Source: Pseudarthrobacter polychromogenes (GTDB lineage: Bacteria; Actinomycetota; Actinomycetes; Actinomycetales; Micrococcaceae). Taken from it: DNA of 64,000 bases. Numbering within the stretch: the stretch's first letter is position 1; every line of letters starts with the position of its first letter. Under the pieces are notes generated by a model. The model ran no database searches, was not told the DNA's origin, and was given only the letters and a program-made list of their open reading frames with translations. The DNA is taken from positions 310,001-374,000 of the forward strand of contig NZ_BMKU01000001.1 of the NCBI RefSeq assembly GCF_014644495.1. The letters are read 5' to 3'. Positions 52,115 to 61,821 of the stretch are shown here, in pieces. The position numbers and the translations under genes were made by a program.

Positions 52115-52876
52115 TCAGCGCGGTCGGCGTCCGGCGTGTTCCCGTGCCAGTTCCGCGTAGCTGTCATCGGGGTGGCCCGGAACAAAGCTGCCGTACTTGC
52201 GCTCAGCTGCCGTGCGGATCAGGAAGTCCGCGATGGCCGGGTTCTTGGGCAGGAGCGAGCCGTGCAGGTAGCTGGCCACGATATTGCGGTAGCGGGCACC
52301 CTCGTGGCCGTCGCTGCTGTTGTTGCCCATACCCTTCGGGGTGGAGCCCAATGGCCGCACGCCGTTGCCCAGGGTTGTCTGCCCGCTGTGGTTCTCGTAG
52401 CCGAGCACTTCCCCGAACTCCGGTGTGGCAACCTTGACGTTGCCAATCAGCCTCTCCTCGGTGCCGTGTGTCTCGACATCGAGGATGCCGATGCCCGGGA
52501 TGACGGCGCCGGTGCGGGTCTTGAAAAAATGTCCGAAGAGCTGGTACAGCCCGCAGATGACGAGCATCGGCGCACCGTCCTCGGCAAGGTCCTTCAGCAC
52601 CCCCGCCCGGGCCTGGAGGTCGTCCTGGATGACCAGCTGGCCGCTGTCCTGGCCGCCGCCGCCCACAATGATGTCCACGTCTTCCGGGAACGGATCACCC
52701 ACGTTGTACTCGAGCAGCTCCGGGGTGTAGCCGTGCCAGCTGATGCGCCGCTGCAGGACCAGGGCATTGCCCCAGTCGCCGTAGATGTTCATGTCGCGGG
52801 GGTACAGCTGCACCACCCGGAGGGTCCCCTTGCCCGCGGAGTTTTCCTGTGCGGGATCCGTGCCTGCCTGGCTCAA
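52115..52876 (-). CDS. gatD: Lipid II isoglutaminyl synthase, glutaminase subunit GatD
   Basis: This 253-aa class I glutamine amidotransferase-like protein has the nucleophile cysteine in LVICGLYQLFG and the histidine in SYLHGSLLPKNP. GatD supplies ammonia to MurT for amidation of the D-Glu of lipid II. The start ATG overlaps the murT stop by 4 bp, so both are coupled. C-terminal tail is basic. Confidence 0.93.
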   Translation of the reverse strand: MSQAGTDPAQENSAGKGTLRVVQLYPRDMNIYGDWGNALVLQRRISWHGYTPELLEYNVGDPFPEDVDIIVGGGGQDSGQLVIQDDLQARAGVLKDLAEDGAPMLVICGLYQLFGHFFKTRTGAVIPGIGILDVETHGTEERLIGNVKVATPEFGEVLGYENHSGQTTLGNGVRPLGSTPKGMGNNSSDGHEGARYRNIVASYLHGSLLPKNPAIADFLIRTAAERKYGSFVPGHPDDSYAELAREHAGRRPR

Positions 52877-54192
52877 GAGACAACCTCCACAGTGGTGATT
52901 TTGGATAGTTCGCGGCGGATCGCCAGCATGGCCGTGTATGTGCAGAAGATGCGCTTTGGCTTTCCCTGGGCTTCCCTGATGAAGGCCGCCAGCGCCGGAG
53001 TGATATCCGGCTCCACGTTGCCGATGCGGACGTCGTCATATTGCAGCCGCAGTGCCATGTCGTAGGCCCGTGAGCCGGTGAGCTGGTCCACCCCGCCTTC
53101 GCGCAGGGACTCGAACTCCACGTCCCACAGCCAGGACATGTCCCGGCCGTCCGCATAGTTGTCGTTGATGGCGATCATGGTGGCGTAGCCGCCTGCAGGG
53201 AACGACTTCAGGCCGAGCCGGAAACCGCTGGGATTCTTGACCAGGACCAGGTCCAGGGGCTGGCCGTCAACGGTGAGGCTTTCCCCTCGTCCGAAGGCAG
53301 GAGCCACGCGGGACAGCGCCTCGAGGAGGGTGTCATGGTTGGCCGTGGCGGCGCCGCTGCCGCAGATGCTGCGCGCCAGCGTCAGCGCCGCGGCCGCATT
53401 GAAAATGTTGTAGACACCCCGCAGCTTCATGCCCGTGGTGACCGTGGCGCCGTCGTACTCAAACTCAGCGGTGTCCGCGCCAACCTTGCGGAGTACGACG
53501 TCGGCGGCAGGCTTCTCCGGAAGTCCCGCCGGAGCGGGACTTCCTGGAGCGGTCCGCATGTCGTCGTCGTTGGGGAAGGTGCTCAGGAGCGAATCGTCCA
53601 GACCGAAATATTTCACGCCCTGTCCGGTGAGGGTTTCGGCAATCCGGGCAACCCGGGGGTCTTCGCGGTTCAGCACCACCGTTCCGGTGGTCTTCGCTGC
53701 GATGTGCTGGAGGAGCTGGGCCGTCTTGTCGATTTCGCCGAACCGGTCGAGCTGGTCGCGGAGGACGTTGAGCAGGAGGCAGTAGCGCGGGGGAACGCTG
53801 TTGACGAAGTGCACGGCGTGGGCTTCGTCCAGTTCCAGCACCGCGACGTCCGCATCCAGCCGGCCGCGCCAGTCCACCTCGCCGAGCAGTGCGGCAGCCA
53901 CGCCGCGGGTGAAGTTGCTGCCAGTGCGGTTGGTGAAGACCTTCAGGCCCTGGCTTTCCAGCAGTTCCACCACCATTTTGGTGGTGGTGGTCTTGCCGTT
54001 GGTGCCGCTAACCACCGCCACCCCATGGGGGAGGGTGCTGAGTGTCCGCCGCATGAAGCCCGGGTCGATTTTTTCAACCACCAGCCCGGGCAGGGCGGAC
54101 CCGCCACCCCGAAGCCGGGATACCCGGCGGACCAGTTTGCCGAGCAGAACACTGAAGTAGAGCATGTTTTGAATATATCCCAGCAACGGCAT
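52873..54192 (-). CDS. murT: Lipid II isoglutaminyl synthase, Mur-ligase subunit MurT
   Basis: This 439-aa Mur-ligase-like protein has P-loop [10 protein letters not shown] and ELDEAH, and the C-terminal DUF1727-like region with [16 protein letters not shown]. It forms with GatD the complex that amidates lipid II. No CxxC pairs are present, although most MurT proteins hold a Cys4 zinc ribbon in the middle; that stretch is replaced by a Pro/Ala-rich segment (about 240-262). ATG 54192 (MPLLGYI) follows GGCGG and is preferred to the longer frame. Confidence 0.93.
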   Translation of the reverse strand: MPLLGYIQNMLYFSVLLGKLVRRVSRLRGGGSALPGLVVEKIDPGFMRRTLSTLPHGVAVVSGTNGKTTTTKMVVELLESQGLKVFTNRTGSNFTRGVAAALLGEVDWRGRLDADVAVLELDEAHAVHFVNSVPPRYCLLLNVLRDQLDRFGEIDKTAQLLQHIAAKTTGTVVLNREDPRVARIAETLTGQGVKYFGLDDSLLSTFPNDDDMRTAPGSPAPAGLPEKPAADVVLRKVGADTAEFEYDGATVTTGMKLRGVYNIFNAAAALTLARSICGSGAATANHDTLLEALSRVAPAFGRGESLTVDGQPLDLVLVKNPSGFRLGLKSFPAGGYATMIAINDNYADGRDMSWLWDVEFESLREGGVDQLTGSRAYDMALRLQYDDVRIGNVEPDITPALAAFIREAQGKPKRIFCTYTAMLAIRRELSKITTVEVVS

Positions 54193-54254
54193 GCAACCGC
54201 CGTCGGCGCCGCCCCTGCCGGTGCCCGCGGAGGGCGAACCCGTATGCTGGATGG

Positions 54255-54965
54255 ATGACAAATTCCCTTTCGGCTGCTTCCGCGCGCCCGGCTTCAGGCC
54301 TTCGGATCGGCGTGCTGGCGCTCCAGGGCGACTTCCGCGAGCACCTGCGGGCCATCGAAGCCGCCGGTGCCGAGGCCGTGGGCATCCGCCGGCCCAAGGA
54401 ACTCGACGGCCTGGACGGGCTCATCATTCCCGGCGGCGAATCCACCGCCATCGACAAACTTGCCCGGGCCTTTGAACTTGCCGAACCGCTGCGGGAACGC
54501 ATCGCCGAAGGCCTGCCGGTCTACGGCTCATGTGCTGGGATGATCCTGCTTGCCAACGACATTGCCGATCCCGCGACGGACCTCTCCGGGGCTCCGCAGC
54601 AGACCTTCGGGGGGCTGGACATCACCGTCCGCCGCAACGCCTTCGGCCGGCAGCGCGAGTCCTTCGAAACAGACCTTGACTTCAAGGGCCTGGATTTCAG
54701 CGCCACCGCGTCCGGTGTTGCACCTGTCCATGCCGTCTTCATCCGCGGGCCGTGGGTGGAACGCGTTGGTCCCGGCGTCGAGATCCTCGCCCAGGTTGAG
54801 CCCGCCGACCCGGAGCACGCGTCCCACGCCGTACCGCTGCCGGGGACGGCTAGAATTGTTGCAGTGCGTTCCGGCCACTTGCTGGCCACCTCCTTCCACC
54901 CGGAAGTGACTGGGGAGAAACGCGTACACGAACTTTTTATCCGCATGATCAGAGGAGAAGCGTAA
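54255..54965 (+). CDS. pdxT: Pyridoxal 5'-phosphate synthase glutaminase subunit PdxT
   Basis: This 236-aa glutaminase has the nucleophile in YGSCAGMI, the glycine-rich GGESTAI and the histidine-glutamate SFHPE. It hydrolyses glutamine and passes ammonia to PdxS. It is divergent from murT by 62 bp and is followed 3 bp later by yebC, suggesting an operon. The N-terminus is extended by about 15 residues before [14 protein letters not shown]. Confidence 0.95.
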   Translation: MTNSLSAASARPASGLRIGVLALQGDFREHLRAIEAAGAEAVGIRRPKELDGLDGLIIPGGESTAIDKLARAFELAEPLRERIAEGLPVYGSCAGMILLANDIADPATDLSGAPQQTFGGLDITVRRNAFGRQRESFETDLDFKGLDFSATASGVAPVHAVFIRGPWVERVGPGVEILAQVEPADPEHASHAVPLPGTARIVAVRSGHLLATSFHPEVTGEKRVHELFIRMIRGEA

Positions 54966-54968
54966 AGC

Positions 54969-55724
54969 ATGTCAGGCCACTCCAAATGGGCAACGACCAA
55001 GCACAAGAAGGCCATCCTCGACAGCCGCCGCGCCAAGTCGTTTGCCAAGCTGATCAAGAACATCGAAGTTGCTGCGCGCATGGGCGGCCCGGACCTGCAG
55101 GGAAACCCGGGCCTGGAACTCGCCGTCACCAAGGCCAAGAAGACCTCCGTTCCAGCAGACAACATCGACCGTGCCATCAAGCGCGGTGCCGGGCTCACCG
55201 GTGAAGTGGTCGACTACACCGAGATCATGTACGAATGCCGCGGACCCCAGGGTTCCGCGCTGCTTATCGAGTGCCTTACGGACAACAAGAACCGTGCTGC
55301 CTCGGAGGTGCGCCTTGCCATCTCCCGCAACGGCGGAACCATCGCCGATCCCGGTTCGGTCAGCTACCTCTTCAGCCGCAAGGGCGTGGTGACCCTGCCC
55401 AAGAAGGACCTGACCGAGGACGATGTCCTGGTGGCTGTCCTGGACGCCGGGGCCGAGGAAGTCAAGGACAACGGCGACACCTTTGAGATCCACTCGGACC
55501 CCAAGGACCTCCAGGCCGTCCGCGACGCCCTGCAGGACGCAGGCATCGAGTACGACACCGACGAAGCGGAATTCGTTCCCTCCATGGAAGTGCCGCTGGA
55601 CCTGGACGCCGCAAAGAAGTTCATGAAGCTCGTCGACGCCCTGGAGGACCTCGACGACGTCCAGAACGTCTACAGCAACGCCGACCTCAGCGACGACGTC
55701 CAGGCCGCCCTGGACTCTGAGTGA
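54969..55724 (+). CDS. YebC/PmpR-family protein
   Basis: This 251-aa protein begins [14 protein letters not shown] and carries the family marks IKRGAG and YECRGPQG. YebC-family proteins act as transcription or translation factors (some aid proline-rich translation). It lies 3 bp after pdxT and 31 bp before ruvC, the usual actinobacterial position. Confidence 0.92.
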   Translation: MSGHSKWATTKHKKAILDSRRAKSFAKLIKNIEVAARMGGPDLQGNPGLELAVTKAKKTSVPADNIDRAIKRGAGLTGEVVDYTEIMYECRGPQGSALLIECLTDNKNRAASEVRLAISRNGGTIADPGSVSYLFSRKGVVTLPKKDLTEDDVLVAVLDAGAEEVKDNGDTFEIHSDPKDLQAVRDALQDAGIEYDTDEAEFVPSMEVPLDLDAAKKFMKLVDALEDLDDVQNVYSNADLSDDVQAALDSE

Positions 55725-55755
55725 CGCTCCGCCTGCCTGCCGGGCGTCTGCACCC

Positions 55756-56343
55756 GTGACGCTGCGCGTCCTGGGGGTGGACCCCGGCCTGACCCGGTGC
55801 GGGATCGGCGTTGTGGACGTCGAGCGGAACAGGCAGGCCACCATGGTTGCCTATGGCGTGGTGGGAACCTCGCCTGAGGACTCCCTGGACCAGAGGCTGC
55901 TGGTGATCGCCCTCGCCATCGATGAGTGGCTTGACCGCCACGAGCCCCACGTCCTCGCGGTGGAGCGGGTCTTTTCCCAGCTCAACGTCAGTACCGTGAT
56001 GGGCGTGGCCCAGGCGTCCGGGGTGGTCATCGCCGCAGCGGCCCGGAGGGGGATCCCGGTGGCGCTGCACACGCCGTCGGAAGTCAAAGCCGCAGTCACC
56101 GGCAGCGGGACCTCGAACAAGGATGCGGTGACCAAGCTCGTCACCAAGATCCTGCGCCTTGACGCACCGCCGCGGCCTGCGGACGCCGCCGACGCCCTTG
56201 CTCTGGCCATCACCCACGCCTGGCGGTCAGGCAGCGGCACTGCCAACAAGGGTGCAGCCACCACCGGCCCGGGCAGTTCGTCCCTGACTCCGGCCCAGCG
56301 GGCCTGGGCGGACGCCGAAGCAAAGGCGCGCCGCGCCCGTTGA
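55756..56343 (+). CDS. ruvC: Holliday junction resolvase RuvC
   Basis: This 195-aa RNase H-fold endonuclease has the acidic active-site residues in [18 protein letters not shown] and DAADALALA. It cleaves Holliday junctions with RuvAB. The GTG start is 31 bp after yebC. The C-terminal 30 residues are low in similarity. Confidence 0.94.
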   Translation: MTLRVLGVDPGLTRCGIGVVDVERNRQATMVAYGVVGTSPEDSLDQRLLVIALAIDEWLDRHEPHVLAVERVFSQLNVSTVMGVAQASGVVIAAAARRGIPVALHTPSEVKAAVTGSGTSNKDAVTKLVTKILRLDAPPRPADAADALALAITHAWRSGSGTANKGAATTGPGSSSLTPAQRAWADAEAKARRAR

Positions 56344-56433
56344 ATGTCCTGCCCGCTTGCTAGGGTATTCGTAGATATGTTCGGATAGCCGGTCCTGCTC
56401 CCTGGAGCCCGGCAAGACACCAGGAGCCAGGCC

Positions 56434-57078
56434 TTGATCAGTTTCCTTCGCGGAACGGTAGCGCATGTGGGACTTTCCACTGCCGTGATTGACCTCAACG
56501 GGGCGGGTATGAGCGTCAACGCCACGCCCCAGACCCTCAGCAGGCTGCGCACCGGCGAGGAAGGCCAGCTTTTCACCTCCCTGATCGTCCGGGAGGATTC
56601 GCTCACGCTCTTCGGTTTCGCGTCTGACGACGAGCGGGAAGTTTTCGATGTCCTCCTCAGTGTGAGCGGGGTGGGGCCGCGCCTGGCCCTGGCCGTCCTG
56701 GCGGTCCACGAACCGGAGGCGATCCGGGTGGCCGCGCACACCGGGGACAGCAAGACGTTCACCAAAGTTCCCGGCATCGGTCCCAAAGTAGCAGGGCGGA
56801 TTGTGCTGGAGCTGGCGGGAAAGCTGGTTCCGCACGGCACGGCGGGCACGGCAGCGGCGTCCACTCCGGCCGAGGCCGCCTGGAAACCGCAGGTGGTGGC
56901 CGCCATGACGAGCCTGGGGTGGTCCGAAAAGGACGCCTCCTCCAGCATCGACAAAGCACTGGCGGACGATCCCGAGGTCTCGTTCCGCGGCAACGTGCCG
57001 GAGATCCTGCGGACCACGCTCCGGTGGCTGGGGCAGGACGGTGCCCGGGCCGGCAACCGCGTAGGCAGCCGTGGCTGA
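56434..57078 (+). CDS. ruvA: Holliday junction branch migration protein RuvA
   Basis: This 214-aa protein has the OB-fold start [12 protein letters not shown], helix-hairpin-helix elements [11 protein letters not shown] and [14 protein letters not shown], and a C-terminal RuvB-binding domain. The TTG start follows AGGAG. The end overlaps ruvB by 8 bp. Confidence 0.94.
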   Translation: MISFLRGTVAHVGLSTAVIDLNGAGMSVNATPQTLSRLRTGEEGQLFTSLIVREDSLTLFGFASDDEREVFDVLLSVSGVGPRLALAVLAVHEPEAIRVAAHTGDSKTFTKVPGIGPKVAGRIVLELAGKLVPHGTAGTAAASTPAEAAWKPQVVAAMTSLGWSEKDASSSIDKALADDPEVSFRGNVPEILRTTLRWLGQDGARAGNRVGSRG

Positions 57079-58126
57079 ACCGTCACTGGTGGCCGCGGGG
57101 GAGGAGCCTGAAGAGCGGGCCATCGAGGCCGCGCTCCGGCCCAAGAACCTGGACGACTTCGTGGGCCAGCACCGGGTGCGGAAACAGCTGTCCCTGGTGC
57201 TCCAGGCCTCCCGGATGCGCGGGCGCAGCGCGGACCACGTGCTCTTCTCCGGCCCGCCGGGGCTGGGCAAGACAACCCTCGCCATGATCGTTGCGTCCGA
57301 AATGAATGCGCCCCTGCGGATCAGCAGTGGCCCTGCCATCCAGCACGCGGGGGACCTCGCAGCCATCCTTTCCTCCCTTTCCGAGGGCGAAGTCCTGTTC
57401 CTTGACGAAATCCACCGGATGTCCAGGCCGGCTGAAGAGATGCTGTACATGGCCATGGAGGATTTCCGGGTGGATATCGTGGTGGGCAAGGGCGCCGGTG
57501 CCACGGCAATCCCGCTCGAACTGCCGCCCTTTACCCTGGTGGGCGCCACCACCCGCGCGGGCCTGCTGCCGGGACCCCTCCGGGACCGGTTCGGCTTTAC
57601 CGGCCACCTGGAGTTCTACTCCGTGCCGGAGCTGGAACTTGTGCTGCGGCGCTCCGCCGGCCTGCTGGACCTCAAAGTCAACTCGGCCGGGTTCTCCGAA
57701 ATCGCCGGGCGCTCCCGCGGCACCCCCCGGATTGCCAACCGGCTGCTGCGCCGTGTCCGGGACTGGGCCCTGGTCCACGGCATCGACCAGATCGATGCCA
57801 GGGCGGCGTCCGCCGCGCTGGACATGTACGAGGTGGACAAAAAGGGCCTGGACCGCCTTGACCGCGCAGTCCTCGAAGCCCTGATCACCAAGTTTGGCGG
57901 CGGGCCGGTGGGGCTCTCCACGCTGGCCATCGCCGTCGGTGAAGAGACCGAAACCGTGGAAACCGTGGCTGAGCCTTTCCTGGTCCGGGAGGGCCTCCTG
58001 GGCCGCACTCCGCGTGGCCGGATTGCCATGGCTCCGGCCTGGACCCACCTTGGCTATGCCATTCCGTCGGGTGTCTTTGCCCAGGAGCAACTGGACCTGT
58101 TTGAGCCGGCTGAAGAGGACGCCTGA
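57071..58126 (+). CDS. ruvB: Holliday junction DNA helicase RuvB
   Basis: This 351-aa AAA+ motor has Walker [10 protein letters not shown], Walker [11 protein letters not shown], sensor [15 protein letters not shown] and the C-terminal winged helix. It drives branch migration with RuvA. The GTG start lies inside the end of ruvA. Complete length (about 340-350). Confidence 0.95.
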   Translation: MAEPSLVAAGEEPEERAIEAALRPKNLDDFVGQHRVRKQLSLVLQASRMRGRSADHVLFSGPPGLGKTTLAMIVASEMNAPLRISSGPAIQHAGDLAAILSSLSEGEVLFLDEIHRMSRPAEEMLYMAMEDFRVDIVVGKGAGATAIPLELPPFTLVGATTRAGLLPGPLRDRFGFTGHLEFYSVPELELVLRRSAGLLDLKVNSAGFSEIAGRSRGTPRIANRLLRRVRDWALVHGIDQIDARAASAALDMYEVDKKGLDRLDRAVLEALITKFGGGPVGLSTLAIAVGEETETVETVAEPFLVREGLLGRTPRGRIAMAPAWTHLGYAIPSGVFAQEQLDLFEPAEEDA

Positions 58127-58307
58127 GCGTGGGCTGACCTGCCCCTAATACCAATAGCAGGCTCCGTTCAGCTTTTCCCTTTAGACTGGTATGACGCTCG
58201 GCACGTTCGGGTCTTTGTTCCCGCGGGCAGCATCACCGGCAGCCCGCGGATGGATGGCAAGCAGCTTCGCCAGGCCACTCGTTCAAAGCGGACGGCGCTG
58301 TCAACCG

Positions 58308-58339
58308 GCTCAATGCAAGTACAGCTCAATGCAAGTACA
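58308..58339. repeat. Tandem 16-bp duplication in the yajC leader
   Basis: GCTCAATGCAAGTACA occurs twice without gap (58308-58323 and 58324-58339). Each copy has an ATG, so a recent duplication may have changed the usable start sites of yajC. Confidence 0.8.
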
Positions 58340-58354
58340 GAATGGAACTTCCCC

Positions 58355-58807
58355 GTGTTCGGACACATCACTGCCCAGACCACCACTACCCAGCCCGGCG
58401 GCGGCATCGACATCATGTCGATCCTGCTGTTCGTGATGCTCGGCATCTTCATCTTTATGATGTTCCGCCGCAACAAGAAGACCCAGCAGCAGCAGGCAAC
58501 GCTTCAGTCGCAGTTCGCCCCCGGCGTTGAGGTCATGACCAGCTTTGGCCTGTTCGGCCGCATCGTCGACATCGACGACGAGGAAAACAAGGTCACCCTG
58601 GAACTCTCCCCGGGCAACCTGGCCACCGTGCACCGCCAGGCAGTCACCAAGATCATCGAACCCGCAGCCGGGGTACCCGCCGCGACTGAGGTTCCGGATG
58701 ATGCCTCCTCCCTGACTGCCGCGGAAAGCGGAAGCACCCCCGCTGCAGCCGAGACCCCGGAAGAAACGCTGAAGCGCCTCAACGACGAGGGCAAGAAGGA
58801 CAACTAG
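58355..58807 (+). CDS. yajC: Preprotein translocase subunit YajC
   Basis: This protein has one membrane helix (IMSILLFVMLGIFIFMMF), the conserved RRNKKTQQQQ after it, and the YajC domain with FGRIVDIDDEENKVTLEL, followed by an acidic tail. It joins SecDF. The start is uncertain: GTG 58355 gives 150 aa; ATG 58313 and an internal ATG at about 58415 remain possible. It is 188 bp after ruvB and leads secD. Confidence 0.87.
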   Translation: MFGHITAQTTTTQPGGGIDIMSILLFVMLGIFIFMMFRRNKKTQQQQATLQSQFAPGVEVMTSFGLFGRIVDIDDEENKVTLELSPGNLATVHRQAVTKIIEPAAGVPAATEVPDDASSLTAAESGSTPAAAETPEETLKRLNDEGKKDN

Positions 58808-58907
58808 TCCCCGCTGCTTCCACAACACCTCTACCGCTGCGGACCACCGCCGGTGCAAGCATCAGCAGGCACCGGCGGTTCCTCCGTGAATAAGAGAAAG
58901 ATCGACA

Positions 58908-60665
58908 ATGGCACGAACTGGCCCCAATAAACCAGGCCTCAGGGTCCTGGTCTGGCTCGGTGTACTCCTCGCCACACTCACTGCCGTCCTGGCCGGCGGC
59001 ACCCTCGCCGGGCAGGCAAGCTGGGCGCCCAAGCTGGCGCTCGACCTCGAAGGCGGCACCCAGATGATCCTGGCGCCGAAGGTCGAGGGCGGTTCGGACA
59101 TCAATGAGGAACAGCTCAACCAGGCCGTGGCGATCATCCGCCAGCGCGTAGACGGTTCAGGTGTTGCCGAAGCAGAGATCAGCACCCAGTCCGGGCGCAA
59201 TGTGGTGGTCAGCCTTCCCGGCACCCCCTCCAGCCAGACGCGCGACCTGATCCAGGCCTCCGCGGACATGAACTTCCGGCCGGTGCTGCTCGCCGGTGCC
59301 GGGGCTCCCGTCCCGGAAGAGCAGCGGGCGCCTGAGGACCAGTTGCCCAAGCCGACGGCGGAACCCGCCAACAGCAGCGACATCAACTGGATCACTCCGG
59401 AGATCTACCGCGAGTTTGAAACCCTGGACTGCGACAACCCGGCCCAGGACGAGCGGGAACGCTCAGATCCGGCCAAGCCGTTGGTGACCTGCGAGCCGGC
59501 CTCCGACACGAACCCTGCGATCAAGTACATCCTGGGTCCCGTGGAGGTCAAGGGCAGCAACATCGTCACGTCCTCCTTCCAGCTCCAGCAGGGCGCGCAG
59601 GGTGCCGTCACCAACGACTGGGCAGTCAACATCCAGTTCGACGACGAAGGCACGGCCAGGTTCAAAGAGGTCACCGAACGCCTGAACCAGTTCTACGTTG
59701 CCGCCGGCGGCGACGCGGGCAACGACCCCAAGGCCCAGTTCGCCATTGTGCTGGATGACCAGGTCATCTCCGCGCCCCGCTCCCTCGCCGTCATCACCGA
59801 CGGACGCCCGCAGATCACCGGCGGGTTCACCGAGCAAAGCGCCAAGGCCCTGTCCGACCAGCTCCGCTTCGGTGCCCTGCCTATCAGCTTCGAGATCCAG
59901 AGCGAGCAGCAGATTTCTGCCACCCTCGGCGGTGAGCAGCTGCGCATGGGCCTCCTGGCGGGCATCATCGGTCTCCTGCTGGTGGTGGTCTACTCCCTGT
60001 TCCAGTACCGGGCGCTCGGCTTGGTGACCATCGCCTCACTGGTGGTCGCGGGCCTCCTGACGTATCTAGCCATCGCCATTCTGGGCTGGACGGAAAACTA
60101 CCGGCTGTCCCTGGCCGGCGTTGCGGGCCTCATCGTGGCAATCGGCCAGACGGCGGACTCCTTCATCGTTTACTTCGAGCGGATCCGCGACGAACTCCGT
60201 GAGGGCCGCGGCCTGGTTTCAGCCGTCGAAAACGGCTGGAAGCGGGCCAAACGGACCGTGCTGGCGTCCAAGGCCGTCAACCTGCTGGCCGCGCTGGTCC
60301 TTTACTTCGTGGCCGTGGGCAACGTCCGCGGATTTGCGTTCACGCTGGGCCTGACCGCTATCGCCGACCTCATCGTGGTGTTCATGTTCACGCACCCGAC
60401 GCTGCAGATGCTGGCGCGCACCCGGTTCTTCGGCGAGGGCCACCGGCTCTCTGGCCTTGATCCGAAACGGCTCGGAGCCGTTCCGCTGTACCGCGGTGCA
60501 GGCCGTGTCCGTACCCCGGCAGACAAGCCTGCCACGGTCCGGACCAAGAACGCCGGTGCGGCCGCTGAAGCGGAACGCAGGATGACCATCGCCGAACGCC
60601 GCCTGGCGGAGAAGCAGGAGCAGCTCGCGGGCTCCTCGAAGTCCTCAGCGAAGGAGAACAAGTAA
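58908..60665 (+). CDS. secD: Protein translocase subunit SecD
   Basis: This 585-aa membrane protein has one helix near the N-terminus, large periplasmic P1 region (LALDLEGGTQMILAPK), and six helices C-terminally including GLIVAIGQTADSFIVYFERI, the conserved SecD aspartate motif. SecD uses the proton gradient to help export. It is followed at once by secF (TAATG overlap). Confidence 0.94.
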   Translation: MARTGPNKPGLRVLVWLGVLLATLTAVLAGGTLAGQASWAPKLALDLEGGTQMILAPKVEGGSDINEEQLNQAVAIIRQRVDGSGVAEAEISTQSGRNVVVSLPGTPSSQTRDLIQASADMNFRPVLLAGAGAPVPEEQRAPEDQLPKPTAEPANSSDINWITPEIYREFETLDCDNPAQDERERSDPAKPLVTCEPASDTNPAIKYILGPVEVKGSNIVTSSFQLQQGAQGAVTNDWAVNIQFDDEGTARFKEVTERLNQFYVAAGGDAGNDPKAQFAIVLDDQVISAPRSLAVITDGRPQITGGFTEQSAKALSDQLRFGALPISFEIQSEQQISATLGGEQLRMGLLAGIIGLLLVVVYSLFQYRALGLVTIASLVVAGLLTYLAIAILGWTENYRLSLAGVAGLIVAIGQTADSFIVYFERIRDELREGRGLVSAVENGWKRAKRTVLASKAVNLLAALVLYFVAVGNVRGFAFTLGLTAIADLIVVFMFTHPTLQMLARTRFFGEGHRLSGLDPKRLGAVPLYRGAGRVRTPADKPATVRTKNAGAAAEAERRMTIAERRLAEKQEQLAGSSKSSAKENK

Positions 60666-61687
60666 TGTCAGGCTTCGCCAACTTCGGCAACGAGCTCTAC
60701 ACCGGAAAGCGCTCCTACAACTTTGTGGGCGCCAAGAAACTCTGGTTCATCATCGCGGCGGTGGCGGTTGTCCTGTCCATCATCATTCCGCTGGCCAAGG
60801 GCGGCTTCAACCTCGGCATCGAGTTCCGCGGCGGATCCGAATTCACCGTCTCCAACGTGCAGACCACGGATGCGGCCCTGGGGGAGAAGGCCGTAACCGA
60901 CGTGGTTCAGGGCAGCGTGCCGCGCGTGGCGAACGTTGCCGGCACCACCATGCGGATCCAGACGGACAAACTGACGGACGATGAGACGCTCCGCATCAAA
61001 GAGGGACTCACAAGCGCGTACGGCGTCACCGACAACGAGGTGACCTCGACGTTCGTTGGACCCACCTGGGGCGCCGACGTCACCAAGCAGGCCCTGATCG
61101 GCCTGGTGGTGTTCGTCCTCCTCGCGGCAGTGCTGATGGCCCTGTACTTCCGCACGTGGAAGATGTCCCTCTCTGCCATCGCGGGCATGGCGGTGACAAT
61201 GTTCATCACCGCAGGCGTTTACGCCCTCAGCGACTTCGAGGTCACTCCGTCGGCAATCATCGGGTTCCTCACCGTGCTCAGCTACTCCCTCTATGACACG
61301 GTGGTGGTCTTCGACAAGATCCGCGAGAACACCGCCGACCTGGACGCGTCCACCCGCCGCACGTTCGCCGAGGAGGTCAACCTCGCCGTAAACCAGACGC
61401 TCGTCAGGTCAATCAACACCATGATGGTGGCAATCCTCCCCGTGGGAGCGATTCTGTTCATCGGTGCCGGGCTGCTGGGGGCAGGTACGCTGCGCGACCT
61501 TTCGCTGGCACTGTTTGTCGGGATCCTGATCGGCACGGCGGCCACCATCTTCGTGGCGGCCCCGATGTACGCCTGGCTGCGCCAGAACGAGCCCGACCTC
61601 GTGAGGCAGGCGAAGCGGGTTGAGCACCGGCGTGCCGGTGCCGGCACAGGGTCCGGCTCCTCAGCCGTGGAAACAGCCACCGCATAG
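60665..61687 (+). CDS. secF: Protein translocase subunit SecF
   Basis: This 340-aa protein has six helices, an extracytoplasmic loop starting FNLGIEFRGGSEF, and the motif VLSYSLYDTVVVFDKIREN, the SecF counterpart of the SecD motif. It pairs with SecD in the Sec complex. A strong terminator follows. Confidence 0.94.
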   Translation: MSGFANFGNELYTGKRSYNFVGAKKLWFIIAAVAVVLSIIIPLAKGGFNLGIEFRGGSEFTVSNVQTTDAALGEKAVTDVVQGSVPRVANVAGTTMRIQTDKLTDDETLRIKEGLTSAYGVTDNEVTSTFVGPTWGADVTKQALIGLVVFVLLAAVLMALYFRTWKMSLSAIAGMAVTMFITAGVYALSDFEVTPSAIIGFLTVLSYSLYDTVVVFDKIRENTADLDASTRRTFAEEVNLAVNQTLVRSINTMMVAILPVGAILFIGAGLLGAGTLRDLSLALFVGILIGTAATIFVAAPMYAWLRQNEPDLVRQAKRVEHRRAGAGTGSGSSAVETATA

Positions 61688-61697
61688 CCCCACACTC

Positions 61698-61739
61698 ACG
61701 GGCCGGCCGGCGTCAGGAGACTGACGCCGGCCGGCCCGT
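61698..61739 (+). terminator. Strong terminator hairpin after secF
   Basis: Exact 19-bp arms (61698-61716 and 61721-61739) enclose GAGA, followed by CCGTGTTT. It separates secF from rel. Confidence 0.9.
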
Positions 61740-61758
61740 CCGTGTTTAAGGCGCTGGT

Positions 61759-61764
61759 TATAAT
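61759..61764 (+). promoter_or_regulatory. Possible -10 element for rel
   Basis: TATAAT at 61759-61764 is a perfect -10 hexamer 58 bp before the start codon; a weaker TAGACT follows at 61783-61788. No clear -35 was identified. Confidence 0.35.
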
Positions 61765-61821
61765 TCTCACCGCGGCGGGGAATAGACTGAAGTAATTAAA
61801 ACGGTGGTGAGGGGTACTTCA

